Shown: positions 1 to 8,407 of the stretch, piece after piece
How positions within the stretch are numbered: the first letter of the stretch is position 1
Layout of the letters: every line of letters starts with the position of its first letter
DNA from: Treponema sp.
Lineage (GTDB): Bacteria > Spirochaetota > Spirochaetia > Treponematales > Breznakiellaceae
Assembly (NCBI GenBank): GCA_031278815.1
Contig: JAITJS010000007.1
Location: 1-43,976 of the forward strand
Direction: 5' to 3'
DNA length: 43,976 nucleotides
Position numbers and translations under genes: made by a program
Notes under the pieces: generated by a model
What the model saw: the letters and a program-made list of their open reading frames with translations, nothing else
What the model was told of the DNA's origin: nothing
Database searches by the model: none

Positions 1-794
1 ATGTGGATTCCATCAACACCAGCGTTTATGTAGCGATACATCTGCTCCACCGTGTACTCAATACCAGCCCTCTTGAAGCTTTCCGAATCATCTCCATATT
101 TTCCCATAATAGCTGCCAGCTCTTGTGGAATCGAACAACCCTTGGCAATGGTCATACGGATGACCGGATCTTTAACCAGAATTGGCATAAGCCCTATGAC
201 AAACGGAACAGTTACCCCTGCCTTACGGGCACGCTCGGCAAAGCGCGCATACGCATCTACATCATGACAGAGCTGTAGCATGATGAATTCCGCCCCCGCG
301 TCTTGTTTGCTCCGCAGATGAACCATATCTGACTCAAAACTGGATGCCAAGATATGCTTTTCCGGATAACCTGCGGCCGCAAGACACACATTGGGGAATT
401 CCGCTTTCAGGAAGGTAATCAGCTTATCCGCATGATCAAAATCACCGCCCGTACCCTGCTGCCCCTTCGGGAAATCTCCCCGCATGGCCAACACGTTCTC
501 AAGACCCATATCGGTATACTCTTTAATGATCGTTTTAATGTCACTACGGGTATTACCGATACAGGTAAAATGGCTCATAATCTCATGGCCGCTCTTCTTG
601 ACCGATTCACAAACTGCCTTACTGCGTCCTTTGTTCGTACCGCCAGCACCATAGGTGCAGCTTATAAAGTCAGGTTCAAAACGATAGAGTTCAGAGAGCG
701 TCTGCAATAAGGGTTCTATAGGCTGATCGTTTTTTGGGGGAAAAACTTCAAAGGAAAAACTCAACCGTTTTTTAAAGACCTCAGCAATTTTCAA
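1..794 (-). CDS. metF: 5,10-methylenetetrahydrofolate reductase, 3' end cut by window
   Basis: Reduces 5,10-methylene-THF to 5-methyl-THF, feeding methionine synthesis and, in acetogens, the methyl branch of the Wood-Ljungdahl pathway. Reading the minus strand from 794 gives about 264 residues before the window edge. The N-terminus carries the family signature SFEVFPPK, followed by TYGAGGTNKGRS, LAMRGDFPKG and GAEFIMLQLCHDVDAY, all typical of the MetF TIM barrel. The start is a TTG at 794-792, chosen because a strong AGGAGG site lies 4 bases upstream and no ATG fits. The C-terminal part, which completes the barrel, is outside the window. It is preceded by its own promoter and a long leader. 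The family assignment is secure; whether it serves acetogenesis here is inference. Confidence 0.93.
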   Translation of the reverse strand, partial: MKIAEVFKKRLSFSFEVFPPKNDQPIEPLLQTLSELYRFEPDFISCTYGAGGTNKGRSKAVCESVKKSGHEIMSHFTCIGNTRSDIKTIIKEYTDMGLENVLAMRGDFPKGQQGTGGDFDHADKLITFLKAEFPNVCLAAAGYPEKHILASSFESDMVHLRSKQDAGAEFIMLQLCHDVDAYARFAERARKAGVTVPFVIGLMPILVKDPVIRMTIAKGCSIPQELAAIMGKYGDDSESFKRAGIEYTVEQMYRYINAGVDGIH

Positions 795-970
795 GTGACC
801 TCCTAGCTGCATAAAACGAAATTACCGGTACTCCCCTTCGTCTGACAACGATCCAGAAGCGTACCAAATTAAAACCATATACCTAATACTCGCATACCCA
901 CTGCTCTTTGAATCTAACCCTGCCGTTAATGATTACGCTCTTACATTGAATAGGAAATACCCTAATATTG
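795..970 (-). other. Long metF leader with a hairpin
   Basis: The stretch between the predicted start site and the metF start is unusually long for this window. It contains, on the minus strand, a potential stem-loop at about 827-865 in which GGTAC pairs with GTACC and CTTC with GAAG. It ends shortly before the ribosome-binding site. I do not recognise a known riboswitch class (no clear THF, SAM or T-box core), so a regulatory role is only inferred from length and structure. Confidence 0.35.
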
Positions 971-975
971 TATTC

Positions 976-1003
976 AGTATATCCTATAAAAGACCATTGT
1001 CAA
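976..1003 (-). promoter_or_regulatory. sigma-70 promoter of metF
   Basis: On the minus strand a perfect -35 box TTGACA (1003-998) and a -10 box TATACT (981-976) are separated by 16 bases. Transcription would begin near 969, giving a leader of roughly 175 bases before the metF TTG start at 794. Confidence 0.7.
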
Positions 1004-1080
1004 GCAAATTTTTTAGATAAATCTATCGCACATTTAAATAAAATCAAAGATGGAGCCCTATCAACCTTATAAATAAATTT

Positions 1081-1935
1081 TTATAGTATTTGAATGGTAT
1101 AATGCCGAATCTCCGCTGAGACCGGATCGTAAAATCTAATCCCTTGAGCAATGAGACCCAATACCGGAAACCCCATCCCCTCCAAACCGACCCTATCCAA
1201 ACTAGCATTCCAAAAGGGGATGTTATCCCCAGGTAAGCCTCCATACAGGGTATCATTTAGTATAGGATACCCAATCCATGCCAGATGGCAGCGGATCTGG
1301 TGCCGAAATCCTCGTTTAATCCGCACCCGAAAATAGGTAGGCTCTCGGGAAGCGTTATTTCCTATTACCGGGTGTAGGGAGCGCTGACAATAGGGTTCAA
1401 TGATTTCCGTTCTATACGGTCTCCCCTGGTCCAGGGCACTCGTCTTCCTGAACTTTTCCTGTTTCCTCGGGAAACCCGACCCACCCCAAATTGGGAACAC
1501 CACCGGCCGTACTGCTTTTCTCCCCGGACCATACGGTCGAAAACCACTTGTAATGGTACAGCAGTCCACGCCGTCAAAAAAGGCCTGGGGAAAACCGGGA
1601 AGCAAACGAGCTCGCTTCGCTGCCAGCGCACCGTATTCCTTGATAATATACCCCTTTTCCTGCTGGGCAGAGAGGGCTTGCAGGGCTACCTGGGTCTTCG
1701 CCATCAGGACCAGACCCTGGGTCTCATAATCAAGGCGATGAACTATGCCCCCTTCCCAGGGATGCTTTCCCTGCACCTTAAGCACCTGGGGAAGAAGCTT
1801 CCCGCACCAGTCCAGGAGGCTTGGTTCATGCCCGGCTCTGGCGGCATCTTCCTTTAAGGGTACTGTATGTACCCGAGGAGGCTTAAATACCACCGCATAA
1901 GAGGGGGTTTCATCCACTACTGAAGGACTACACAT
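1081..1935 (-). CDS. RluA-family RNA pseudouridine synthase
   Basis: Converts uridine to pseudouridine in rRNA or tRNA. The 284-residue protein has the RluA catalytic motif HRLDYETQG (the Asp is the nucleophile) at about residues 66-74 and the conserved C-terminal RGFRHQIRCHLAWIGYPI motif. There is no N-terminal S4 RNA-binding domain, so it is a catalytic-domain-only member and its exact target (RluA, RluC, RluD or TruC-like) cannot be decided. The ATG at 1935 has only a weak ribosome-binding site, and a TATAAT hexamer lies just upstream at 1947-1942. It follows trkH in the same direction with a 95-base gap. Confidence 0.85.
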   Translation of the reverse strand: MCSPSVVDETPSYAVVFKPPRVHTVPLKEDAARAGHEPSLLDWCGKLLPQVLKVQGKHPWEGGIVHRLDYETQGLVLMAKTQVALQALSAQQEKGYIIKEYGALAAKRARLLPGFPQAFFDGVDCCTITSGFRPYGPGRKAVRPVVFPIWGGSGFPRKQEKFRKTSALDQGRPYRTEIIEPYCQRSLHPVIGNNASREPTYFRVRIKRGFRHQIRCHLAWIGYPILNDTLYGGLPGDNIPFWNASLDRVGLEGMGFPVLGLIAQGIRFYDPVSAEIRHYTIQIL

Positions 1936-2030
1936 ACTTCATTATACATAGCAAGCAGTTCCTGAACCATACCAAAGTACAAGGTACCAGTAGGGTGCGG
2001 TTGCATCCGTTCATCCACGTTTCGCGGTCC

Positions 2031-3497
2031 TTAGGGTCTCCAATATTCAGGAGAAAACAGCACAAACACGGTCCACAGTTCCAGACGCCCAGCAATCATC
2101 ACCAAAGAAAAAAGCCACTTGATATGATCCGGAAAGGCCCCATACGTACGGCTGGGCCCAATCGTAGCGAAGCCGACCCCTAGGTTCCCGGTAACCGAGA
2201 GCGCCGCACTGAATGCTGAGAACAGATCCGTCCCTGAAGCCGCGGTTATGAGGGTAGTGACGGCAATCACCAGGAGGTAGAGAAACACAAAGCCCGCAAC
2301 TCCGTAGACGACCTCCTTGCGGCCCACCTTCCGGTTAAGCTGTACCGTGAAAATACCCTGGGGATAGATGAGTTGCCGCAGTTCATTGCCGGCCTGCTTC
2401 CAGAGCACCACATGGCGTATCACTTTGATGCCTCCGGCAGTGGAACCAGAACAACCTCCGATGAACATGAGGACGAAAAGGGTCCCTTGAGCTAGGGAAG
2501 GCCAGGTTTCGTAATCAGTAACGACTGAACCAGTGGTGGACAGGATCGAAGCCACTTGATAGATCCCATATCGAGCAGCCGTGCTTACCGAGCCGTAGAC
2601 CTCAAGGAGACTTCCGGTAATCAGCCCAGAAGCAATGATAAAAATAAGCAGGTAAGCCCGACCTTCGGAGTTATACCACAGGTCCGCGAACTTACCTTTA
2701 AGGAGCCGCACGTAGAGGTTAAAATTAAGCCCTGCAAGGATCATGAACACCGTGGAAACCAGATCGATGAAAGGGGAATCATAAAAACTGATACCCTTAT
2801 TTTTCGTGCTCACCCCGCCGGAAGCCAGGGTGGTGAAGGCATGACAGAGGGCATCAAAGCCGTCCATACCCCCAAGCAGGTAAAGTAGGAAGAGGAGGAG
2901 GGTAAGCCCGCAGTAAACCAGCCAAAGTATCTTGGCCGTGGCAGTGATCTTCGGAGTGATCTTCTCTTTCTCGGGGCCTGGAGCCTCGGCCTTGATGAGT
3001 TGAAAGCCGCCGACACCCAGCAGGGGCATGAGGGCCACCGTGAGCAGGATGATCCCCATACCACCGAACCAGTGGGTGGTACTACGCCACAAGAGGAGCG
3101 CCTTGGGGAGGCACTCCACCTCGGACAAGGTAGTAGCACCGGTGGTGGCGAACCCGCAAGCACTCTCAAAAACCGCATCTACAAAACTAAAGCCCCTACC
3201 TGAAAGGTAATAGGGAAGCGCCCCCAAGAGACTTATACTAATCCAGGTGAGGAAAACCAAGAGGAAGCCCTCTTGAGGACTAAAACGAAAAGGCGTTTTT
3301 TTGAAAGACCCGAAGGCAGGTACCGCACAACCTAGGGTAAGGATCAAGGGGATGGCAAAGGCCTGTATCAAGAGGAATTCACCCGTGGCCAAGGCCATGC
3401 CAAAGGCAGGAAGCATCATAGGGACTGCAATACCCAAGGCGAGGGCAATGATACGAAAGAGCATCAAGCATTTCATATACTGAATATACCATATCAC
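2031..3497 (-). CDS. trkH: Potassium uptake channel subunit TrkH/KtrB family
   Basis: Membrane-spanning K+ translocating subunit of the Trk/Ktr systems. The 488-residue protein is strongly hydrophobic throughout. It shows filter-region motifs of the repeated M1-P-M2 units, such as ESACGFATTGATTLS, and GGCSGSTAGGIKVIRH in the last unit, and it ends with the family-typical GRLELWTVFVLFSPEYW. The ATG at 3497 is preceded by an extended Shine-Dalgarno sequence (AAGGGGTGAT), supporting this start over the ATG at 3476. The cytoplasmic NAD-binding partner TrkA/KtrA is not next to it in this window. It is divergent from pth. Confidence 0.93.
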   Translation of the reverse strand: MIWYIQYMKCLMLFRIIALALGIAVPMMLPAFGMALATGEFLLIQAFAIPLILTLGCAVPAFGSFKKTPFRFSPQEGFLLVFLTWISISLLGALPYYLSGRGFSFVDAVFESACGFATTGATTLSEVECLPKALLLWRSTTHWFGGMGIILLTVALMPLLGVGGFQLIKAEAPGPEKEKITPKITATAKILWLVYCGLTLLLFLLYLLGGMDGFDALCHAFTTLASGGVSTKNKGISFYDSPFIDLVSTVFMILAGLNFNLYVRLLKGKFADLWYNSEGRAYLLIFIIASGLITGSLLEVYGSVSTAARYGIYQVASILSTTGSVVTDYETWPSLAQGTLFVLMFIGGCSGSTAGGIKVIRHVVLWKQAGNELRQLIYPQGIFTVQLNRKVGRKEVVYGVAGFVFLYLLVIAVTTLITAASGTDLFSAFSAALSVTGNLGVGFATIGPSRTYGAFPDHIKWLFSLVMIAGRLELWTVFVLFSPEYWRP

Positions 3498-3604
3498 CCC
3501 TTTTGTTTAATGAACTGGGGGAGACCTTAAATAAGCCGAGCGTGCCTGGTACTACCACAAGGCCGGTATCCGGTCTATGATAGGGCTAAAAAAGGATAGA
3601 GAAC

Positions 3605-4240
3605 ATGATCGAATTAGTGGCTTTTTTAGGAAACCCGGGTAAGGAATATGCACAAAACCGGCATAATGCTGGACGGTTGCTTGCAGAAACCCTTCCTTTC
3701 TCTGCGTCTTTGCATTGGCAGAGAAAATACAAAGGACTGTACGCGAGTATAGAAGGGAGTATGCTGCTGGCCTATCAACAGGAGGCACCGGTGCCAGTAT
3801 TTCAGCAGGAAACGCTCATTTCCGGTAAGATACACCTCCTGTTACCTGAAACCTATATGAATTGCTCCGGGGATTCGGTATATGCGGTGGCTTCTTTTTT
3901 CAAAATTCCCCTGGGGAATATCCTGGTGGTCCATGATGAGCTAGAGCTACCTCTGGGAACCGCGGCATATAAATTTTCCGGGGGCCTTGGGGGACATAAC
4001 GGCCTACGTTCCATGAAGGCCAATTTCGCCTCTGGAGATTTTTGGCGGTTTCGCCTCGGTATTGGCCGTCCTCCCCAGGGGGATGTAGATATAGCCAACT
4101 GGGTCCTTTCAGACTTTAGCCCAGAGGAGCAATTAGTCTTTGCACAAGTCCTGGACACCTGTACCAAAGCTCTGATACAAGGCTTGGTTCATGGTCCGGA
4201 ATCCCTCCTGCCAGAATGGAACAAGAAGCAGATTCCCTAA
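3605..4240 (+). CDS. pth: Peptidyl-tRNA hydrolase
   Basis: Cleaves peptidyl-tRNA released from stalled ribosomes to recycle tRNA. The 211-residue protein has the family motifs FLGNPGKEYAQNRHNAG (catalytic His near residue 20), the conserved Asn in PETYMNCSG, VVHDELELPLG (Asp-95 equivalent) and GGHNGLRSM. A short extra segment between residues about 50 and 75 makes it slightly longer than the usual 185-200 residues. The ATG has an AAGGA site 8 bases upstream. It is the only plus-strand gene among minus-strand neighbours, and a hairpin separates it from the convergent fliJ. Confidence 0.96.
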   Translation: MIELVAFLGNPGKEYAQNRHNAGRLLAETLPFSASLHWQRKYKGLYASIEGSMLLAYQQEAPVPVFQQETLISGKIHLLLPETYMNCSGDSVYAVASFFKIPLGNILVVHDELELPLGTAAYKFSGGLGGHNGLRSMKANFASGDFWRFRLGIGRPPQGDVDIANWVLSDFSPEEQLVFAQVLDTCTKALIQGLVHGPESLLPEWNKKQIP

Positions 4241-4251
4241 ACCCCTTGGCA

Positions 4252-4296
4252 TGAAGTAAAGTCGGTGGAGGGGCTGACCCCTCTACCCCTACTTCA
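4252..4296. terminator. Hairpin between convergent pth and fliJ
   Basis: An inverted repeat pairs TGAAGTA (4252-4258) with TACTTCA (4290-4296), with an inner stem GGTGGAGGGG / CCCCTCTACC around a CTGA loop. It lies between two convergent stop codons, so a shared terminator role is likely. There is no T-tract on either side, so it is not a textbook intrinsic terminator. Confidence 0.5.
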
Positions 4297-4307
4297 CCCT
4301 AGGATCA

Positions 4308-4754
4308 TCATCTTGTTTCGTTCACTCTCCGCTGGAGTCGGGAACTCCCCGCCTCGTCGAGCATTTTAGTTTCCTCTACAAGCTGCAGCTTGCGGTATTC
4401 CGCTTCCTGATGTTCCCGAACCTTATCCATGATCTTACGATCCCGGGATGCGGCAAGATACACCTCCCGCGCCGCTTGGACCGTGTGTTCTGCCTTAGCA
4501 GCATCCTCCAGAAGACGATTCCTGGTGTTCTCCAGCCTTTGCACGTACCGATCAAAGGCCATAATCTCTGCTGTACCACGACCGGCATTGCACTGCTCAT
4601 TCCCAACCCGGATCCGTTCTGCCTCAATATCCGCGATTTTTCGCTCAATCTGGGTAAGGGCTCCAATCGCGCTACCCAATGCAACCTTAGTCTCTTGCTC
4701 CCGGTATTCCCTGAGTGCCAACACCTTCTTAAGCCCAAACTGGAACTGTCTCAT
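4308..4754 (-). CDS. fliJ: Flagellar export chaperone FliJ
   Basis: Coiled-coil soluble component of the flagellar type III export apparatus; it binds FliI and FlhA and helps deliver substrates. About 148 residues, almost entirely charged helical sequence, starting MRQFQFGLKKVLALREYREQ, which is the usual FliJ opening. I chose the ATG at 4754; a GTG at 4766 would add four residues. It is the last gene of the flgB-to-fliJ series and sits 42 bases after fliI. FliJ proteins are poorly conserved, so the call rests partly on position. Confidence 0.85.
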   Translation of the reverse strand: MRQFQFGLKKVLALREYREQETKVALGSAIGALTQIERKIADIEAERIRVGNEQCNAGRGTAEIMAFDRYVQRLENTRNRLLEDAAKAEHTVQAAREVYLAASRDRKIMDKVREHQEAEYRKLQLVEETKMLDEAGSSRLQRRVNETR

Positions 4755-4796
4755 CTTTACCAGCACCTACCCTGCATTGTTCCTGGTAGTGCCTGC

Positions 4797-6218
4797 TTAC
4801 GCACCTTGAGTTTTATCAAGAAAGGGATCCCGTTCCTCGTCTGTCCTCAAAGAAGCCGATGCCACCCCGTCTTTTTGATAGACTTGCATCTCCTTATCTG
4901 GTATGGTACTACCAGAAATCCCGGCCATCATTTTGAGGGTCTGGGCAATCGTTGTGGTTTCATCTACTTCTTGCATGAGAAATTCCTTGATAACCCCATG
5001 CTTCATGATCGCCTCATCAATAGCAGGATTTGAACCGGTATGATAGGCACCCACATTGATGAGGTCCTCGTTTTCCGCATACACCGCCATGAGTCGCCTG
5101 AGGGCCCCTACCGCCTTATTGGTAAAGGGTCCTGAAACTACGGGTGCAAGTCGGGAGACACTGGCCAGCACATCAATGGCCGGATAATGATACGCCTGGG
5201 CAAGGGACCGAGAAAGGACAATATGTCCATCCAGGATTCCCCGGACCGTATCGGCTACCGGCTCATCCATATCATCCCCATCTACCAGGACCGTATAAAA
5301 TCCGGTGATGGTTCCCTTGTCGGACGTACCACACCGTTCCAAGAGCTTAGGCATCTGGTCAAACATGCTGGGCGTATAGCCCCTGGTTGCAGGAGGCTCC
5401 CCTATGGCAAGTCCTATTTCCCGTTGAGCCCGGGCAAACCGAGTAACCGAATCAAAGAGGAGCATCACATCAAGGCCCTGATCCCTGAAGTATTCAGCCA
5501 CTGCGGTAGCTACATAGGCTCCCCGCAGGCGAGCTAAAGGAGGAGAATTAGAGGGAGTAACCACGATAACACTGCGAGCCAAGCCTTCAGGTCCGAGATC
5601 CTTTTCGATAAAATCATTAACTTCCCGTCCCCGCTCACCAATAAGGGCAACCACGTTTACATCGGCATTGGTATTCCGGGCGATCATCCCCAAGAGGGTA
5701 GACTTTCCCACCCCAGATCCGGCAAAAATACCCAGTCGCTGACCTCGCCCCACTGCCAAAAGCCCATCAATAGCCCGCACCCCGGTACATAGGCGCTCGG
5801 TTACCCGTCTGCGCTTGAGCGGATCCGGGGCCTGGGCCATAACCGGATAATAGTACTCTGCTTTAATGCCCCCCTTGCCATCCCCAGGCTTACCCTGAGC
5901 ATCAAGAACCCGGCCTAATAAGGCGTGGGAAACCGGCACTTCCAAGACCCTTCCTGAGGCAACCACTCGATTTCCTATCTCAATCCCCTCCGTTTCTTGA
6001 TAGGCCATGAGCTGGACCGTCTTATCCCGCAGCCCTACCACCTCTGCAAGGATCACCCCAGGTCCCTTAGGGGCTTCAATACGACAGAGTTCTCCGATGA
6101 TCCCCATGGGGCCTCTACTTTCAATGAGGAGACCCTGGACCTTGGTAATATAGCCCACATATTTGATAGTATCCACCTGTTCAGCCACTTCCCGGTATTT
6201 GGAGATAAGGGTTTCCAT
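4797..6218 (-). CDS. fliI: Flagellum-specific export ATPase FliI
   Basis: Hexameric ATPase that energises and organises substrate entry in the flagellar type III secretion system. The 473-residue protein has the F1-beta-like fold signatures: Walker A GSGVGKST at residues 167-174, ALIGERGREV, a Walker B region VMLLFDSVTRFA, and GEPPATRGYTPSMF, which is typical of FliI. Length is near the usual 440-470. Its start follows the fliH stop after 5 bases, indicating co-translation. It acts with FliH and FliJ, encoded on either side. Confidence 0.97.
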   Translation of the reverse strand: METLISKYREVAEQVDTIKYVGYITKVQGLLIESRGPMGIIGELCRIEAPKGPGVILAEVVGLRDKTVQLMAYQETEGIEIGNRVVASGRVLEVPVSHALLGRVLDAQGKPGDGKGGIKAEYYYPVMAQAPDPLKRRRVTERLCTGVRAIDGLLAVGRGQRLGIFAGSGVGKSTLLGMIARNTNADVNVVALIGERGREVNDFIEKDLGPEGLARSVIVVTPSNSPPLARLRGAYVATAVAEYFRDQGLDVMLLFDSVTRFARAQREIGLAIGEPPATRGYTPSMFDQMPKLLERCGTSDKGTITGFYTVLVDGDDMDEPVADTVRGILDGHIVLSRSLAQAYHYPAIDVLASVSRLAPVVSGPFTNKAVGALRRLMAVYAENEDLINVGAYHTGSNPAIDEAIMKHGVIKEFLMQEVDETTTIAQTLKMMAGISGSTIPDKEMQVYQKDGVASASLRTDEERDPFLDKTQGA

Positions 6219-6223
6219 AAGCC

Positions 6224-7177
6224 CTAAACCTCTGCCTTCCCCGGGGGCGTCCCAGATTTGAGGGTAGACTTGATGGGGGTCATTTCTAGAATCTTTGTTT
6301 CTAATTCCGCAAGCTGACTGGCAATTCGGGCATCAATATCACCAAAATCAGTCTCGATGATACAGCCACCCTGATCCACGGAAGAATCTTCCAGAACTTG
6401 AATATGCTGCCCCCCTTCCAGGGTCTGAATAAAATCGTTCACATGTTCGGTTGTTAATTGCAGATCCGCCGTGTTTACCCTGATGATGACATCCCCTCGG
6501 CCTTTCACTTTCCGTAACGCCTCTTTCACATTGGCGATGACCACCTCTTGGGTCTGTTCGGAAATGATCTTAACCACCTTCCGGGAGATGAGGAGGACCA
6601 AATCCACGATCTGCTGTTCTGTTTCAATAAGGATTGCCGACCGTTTGTCCTGAACCCGCTCAAGGACCGTCTGAATTCTTTGGATAAGCCTATCTACTTC
6701 GGCCTTGCCATCCTTAAATCCGGCTTCTTGACCTAAGCGTAAACCCTCTTTTTCCGCTTCTTTCCGGCGATTCTCAATGGCACTCTGGGAAGCGGTCTCC
6801 ATATCTTGGGATCGTCGCCGACCTTCCGCGAGCATCCGTTCAGCCGAAGTTTTGGCATCCTTTTGCAGGGCCTGGGCTTGTTCAGTTCCCCGTTGCACTT
6901 CCAGCGCCGCAGTTTCCTGGGCTTCCTTAATAATCCGCTCTGCTTCTACCTTGGCGGATAAGACCATCGTATCCCGTTCGGTGATCCATTGGCTCTTAAA
7001 AAGTTCTGCTTCCCGACGAATATCTTCTATGGTAGGACCCTCGTATTCTTCTACCTCCAGGGCTTTTACCTCCATATCCTCGTGAATAAGCCCTTCTGAA
7101 GCGACAGCGGGAGGGTCAATCAACATTTTAGTATTATTGACAATAATCTCATCGGATCTAAAAACCGCTCTTGACAT
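6224..7177 (-). CDS. fliH: Flagellar assembly protein FliH
   Basis: Regulator and peripheral stalk of the FliI ATPase in flagellar export. The protein starts MSRAVFRSDEIIV at ATG 7177, preceded by a GAGGTAGGGT site; a TTG at 7204 would add nine residues but has no better signal. Residues about 50-170 form a long charged helix (Glu/Ala/Lys/Arg-rich). The C-terminal half (DLVLLISRKVVKIISEQTQ, then VIIRVNTADLQ) matches the FliH/V-ATPase E-like domain. At 317 residues it is longer than enteric FliH (about 230), in line with spirochaetal forms. Confidence 0.92.
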   Translation of the reverse strand: MSRAVFRSDEIIVNNTKMLIDPPAVASEGLIHEDMEVKALEVEEYEGPTIEDIRREAELFKSQWITERDTMVLSAKVEAERIIKEAQETAALEVQRGTEQAQALQKDAKTSAERMLAEGRRRSQDMETASQSAIENRRKEAEKEGLRLGQEAGFKDGKAEVDRLIQRIQTVLERVQDKRSAILIETEQQIVDLVLLISRKVVKIISEQTQEVVIANVKEALRKVKGRGDVIIRVNTADLQLTTEHVNDFIQTLEGGQHIQVLEDSSVDQGGCIIETDFGDIDARIASQLAELETKILEMTPIKSTLKSGTPPGKAEV

Positions 7178-7356
7178 GTACCCTACCTCATGCACTGATA
7201 CCAATTTGTCGTACCAGTCTCTGCAAAATACCCACTACCCGTTACGGTACTGTATCGTTTCATACAAAATACCCCATCCTCAGCACCCTTACCAAAACCA
7301 CATTCGATCTTTGAGTATGAAAAGGTACACACGCAAACGTGAAATCCCCCAAGCGC
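7178..7356 (-). other. 179-base gap inside the flagellar block (fliG-fliH)
   Basis: This is the largest gap in the flgB-fliJ series, where other junctions are 3-94 bases. On the minus strand I see no ORF with a start and ribosome-binding site and no convincing promoter. A possible long-range pairing GTACC/GGTAC and a small GTAT...ATAC hairpin are present. Confidence 0.3.
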
Positions 7357-8403
7357 CTAGACCACCAATTCGTCTTCCCCTGATCGGGCAATGACGATCT
7401 CGCCACTCTCTTCCAAACGCCGGATAATCGATACGATCTTCTGCTGAGACTCTTCCACGTCCTTCAACCGAACCGGGCCCATATAGTCCATATCTTCCTT
7501 GAGCATCCCTGCGGCACGTTTACTCATGTTCCGGAAGATCTTATCCTGCACTTCCGCATCCACCGACTTTAATGCCTTAGCCAACTCCCCAGAATCCACT
7601 TCCCGCAAAATTTTCTGAATAGATTTGTCGTCGATCATCACAATATCTTCGAACACGAACATCCGCTTCTTGATCTCTTCAGCCAATTCCGGATCTTCCC
7701 CTTCCAAGGCTTCAATGATCTGTTTTTCTGAAGTTCTATCCACCAGGTTAAGGATCTCCACGATACTTTCAACCCCTCCTGCAGCGGTGTAGTCTTCACT
7801 GGACAAGGTGGAAAGCTTCTTTTCCAGCACCCGCTCTACCTCCCGCAGGACTTCAGGGCTGGTCCGGTCCATAGTGGCGATACGCCGAGCTACGTCACTT
7901 TGCATTTCATGGGGAAGATTCTGGATTATCACCGAAGCCTTATTCGGTTCCAGATACGCAACGATAAGCGCGATAGTCTGGGGGTGTTCTTGTTGGATAA
8001 AGTTAAGCAGGTGGGCCGGATCCGTACGGCGTATAAAATCAAAGGGCCGCACCTGCAAGCTTGAGGTAAGACGGTTAATGATATCCACCGCCTTCTGGCT
8101 TCCCAAGGCTTTTTCCAAGAGTTCCCGAGCATAATCAATACCACCGGTGCTGATAAATTGATTTGCCATCATGAGTTCCTGAAACTCTTGCAAAATAGCG
8201 TCTTTCTGTTCAGATTCTACAGTTTCGAGCCGGGCAATCTCAAAGGTAAGGGTTTCAATTTCATCTTCTCGTAAATACTTAAATATTTCAGAGGATACCT
8301 CAGCACCTATAGATACCAAGAAAATAGCAGCCTTCTGCCTCCCGTTAATATCTTTCGCGCTTTTTTTCTTACCCGCGGCATCGGAACCCGATGATTTTGC
8401 CAT
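7357..8403 (-). CDS. fliG: Flagellar motor switch protein FliG
   Basis: Rotor protein of the C-ring that contacts stator MotA and the MS-ring protein FliF. The 348-residue protein has the three FliG domains: an N-terminal FliF-binding domain (QKAAIFLVSIGAEVSSEIFK), a middle domain with the diagnostic EHPQTIALIVAYLEP motif at about 138-152, and a C-terminal motor domain with charged residues (KILREVDSGELAKALKS, FRNMSKRAAGMLKEDM). It has an extra basic stretch of about 20 residues at the start. It begins four bases after fliF. Spirochaetes usually carry two FliG paralogues; this is the one in the fliF operon. Confidence 0.97.
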   Translation of the reverse strand: MAKSSGSDAAGKKKSAKDINGRQKAAIFLVSIGAEVSSEIFKYLREDEIETLTFEIARLETVESEQKDAILQEFQELMMANQFISTGGIDYARELLEKALGSQKAVDIINRLTSSLQVRPFDFIRRTDPAHLLNFIQQEHPQTIALIVAYLEPNKASVIIQNLPHEMQSDVARRIATMDRTSPEVLREVERVLEKKLSTLSSEDYTAAGGVESIVEILNLVDRTSEKQIIEALEGEDPELAEEIKKRMFVFEDIVMIDDKSIQKILREVDSGELAKALKSVDAEVQDKIFRNMSKRAAGMLKEDMDYMGPVRLKDVEESQQKIVSIIRRLEESGEIVIARSGEDELVV

Positions 8404-8407
8404 TACC

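Noticed and set aside
1935-1947. TATAAT directly before the pseudouridine synthase ATG, suggesting a leaderless mRNA
   Set aside because: No -35 box at a suitable distance; the gene can be read from the trkH transcript, so a leaderless start is not supported.
4410-5033. Plus-strand open frame of 207 codons
   Set aside because: Antisense to fliJ and the end of fliI, both secure; Cys/Pro/Leu-rich composition typical of a shadow frame.
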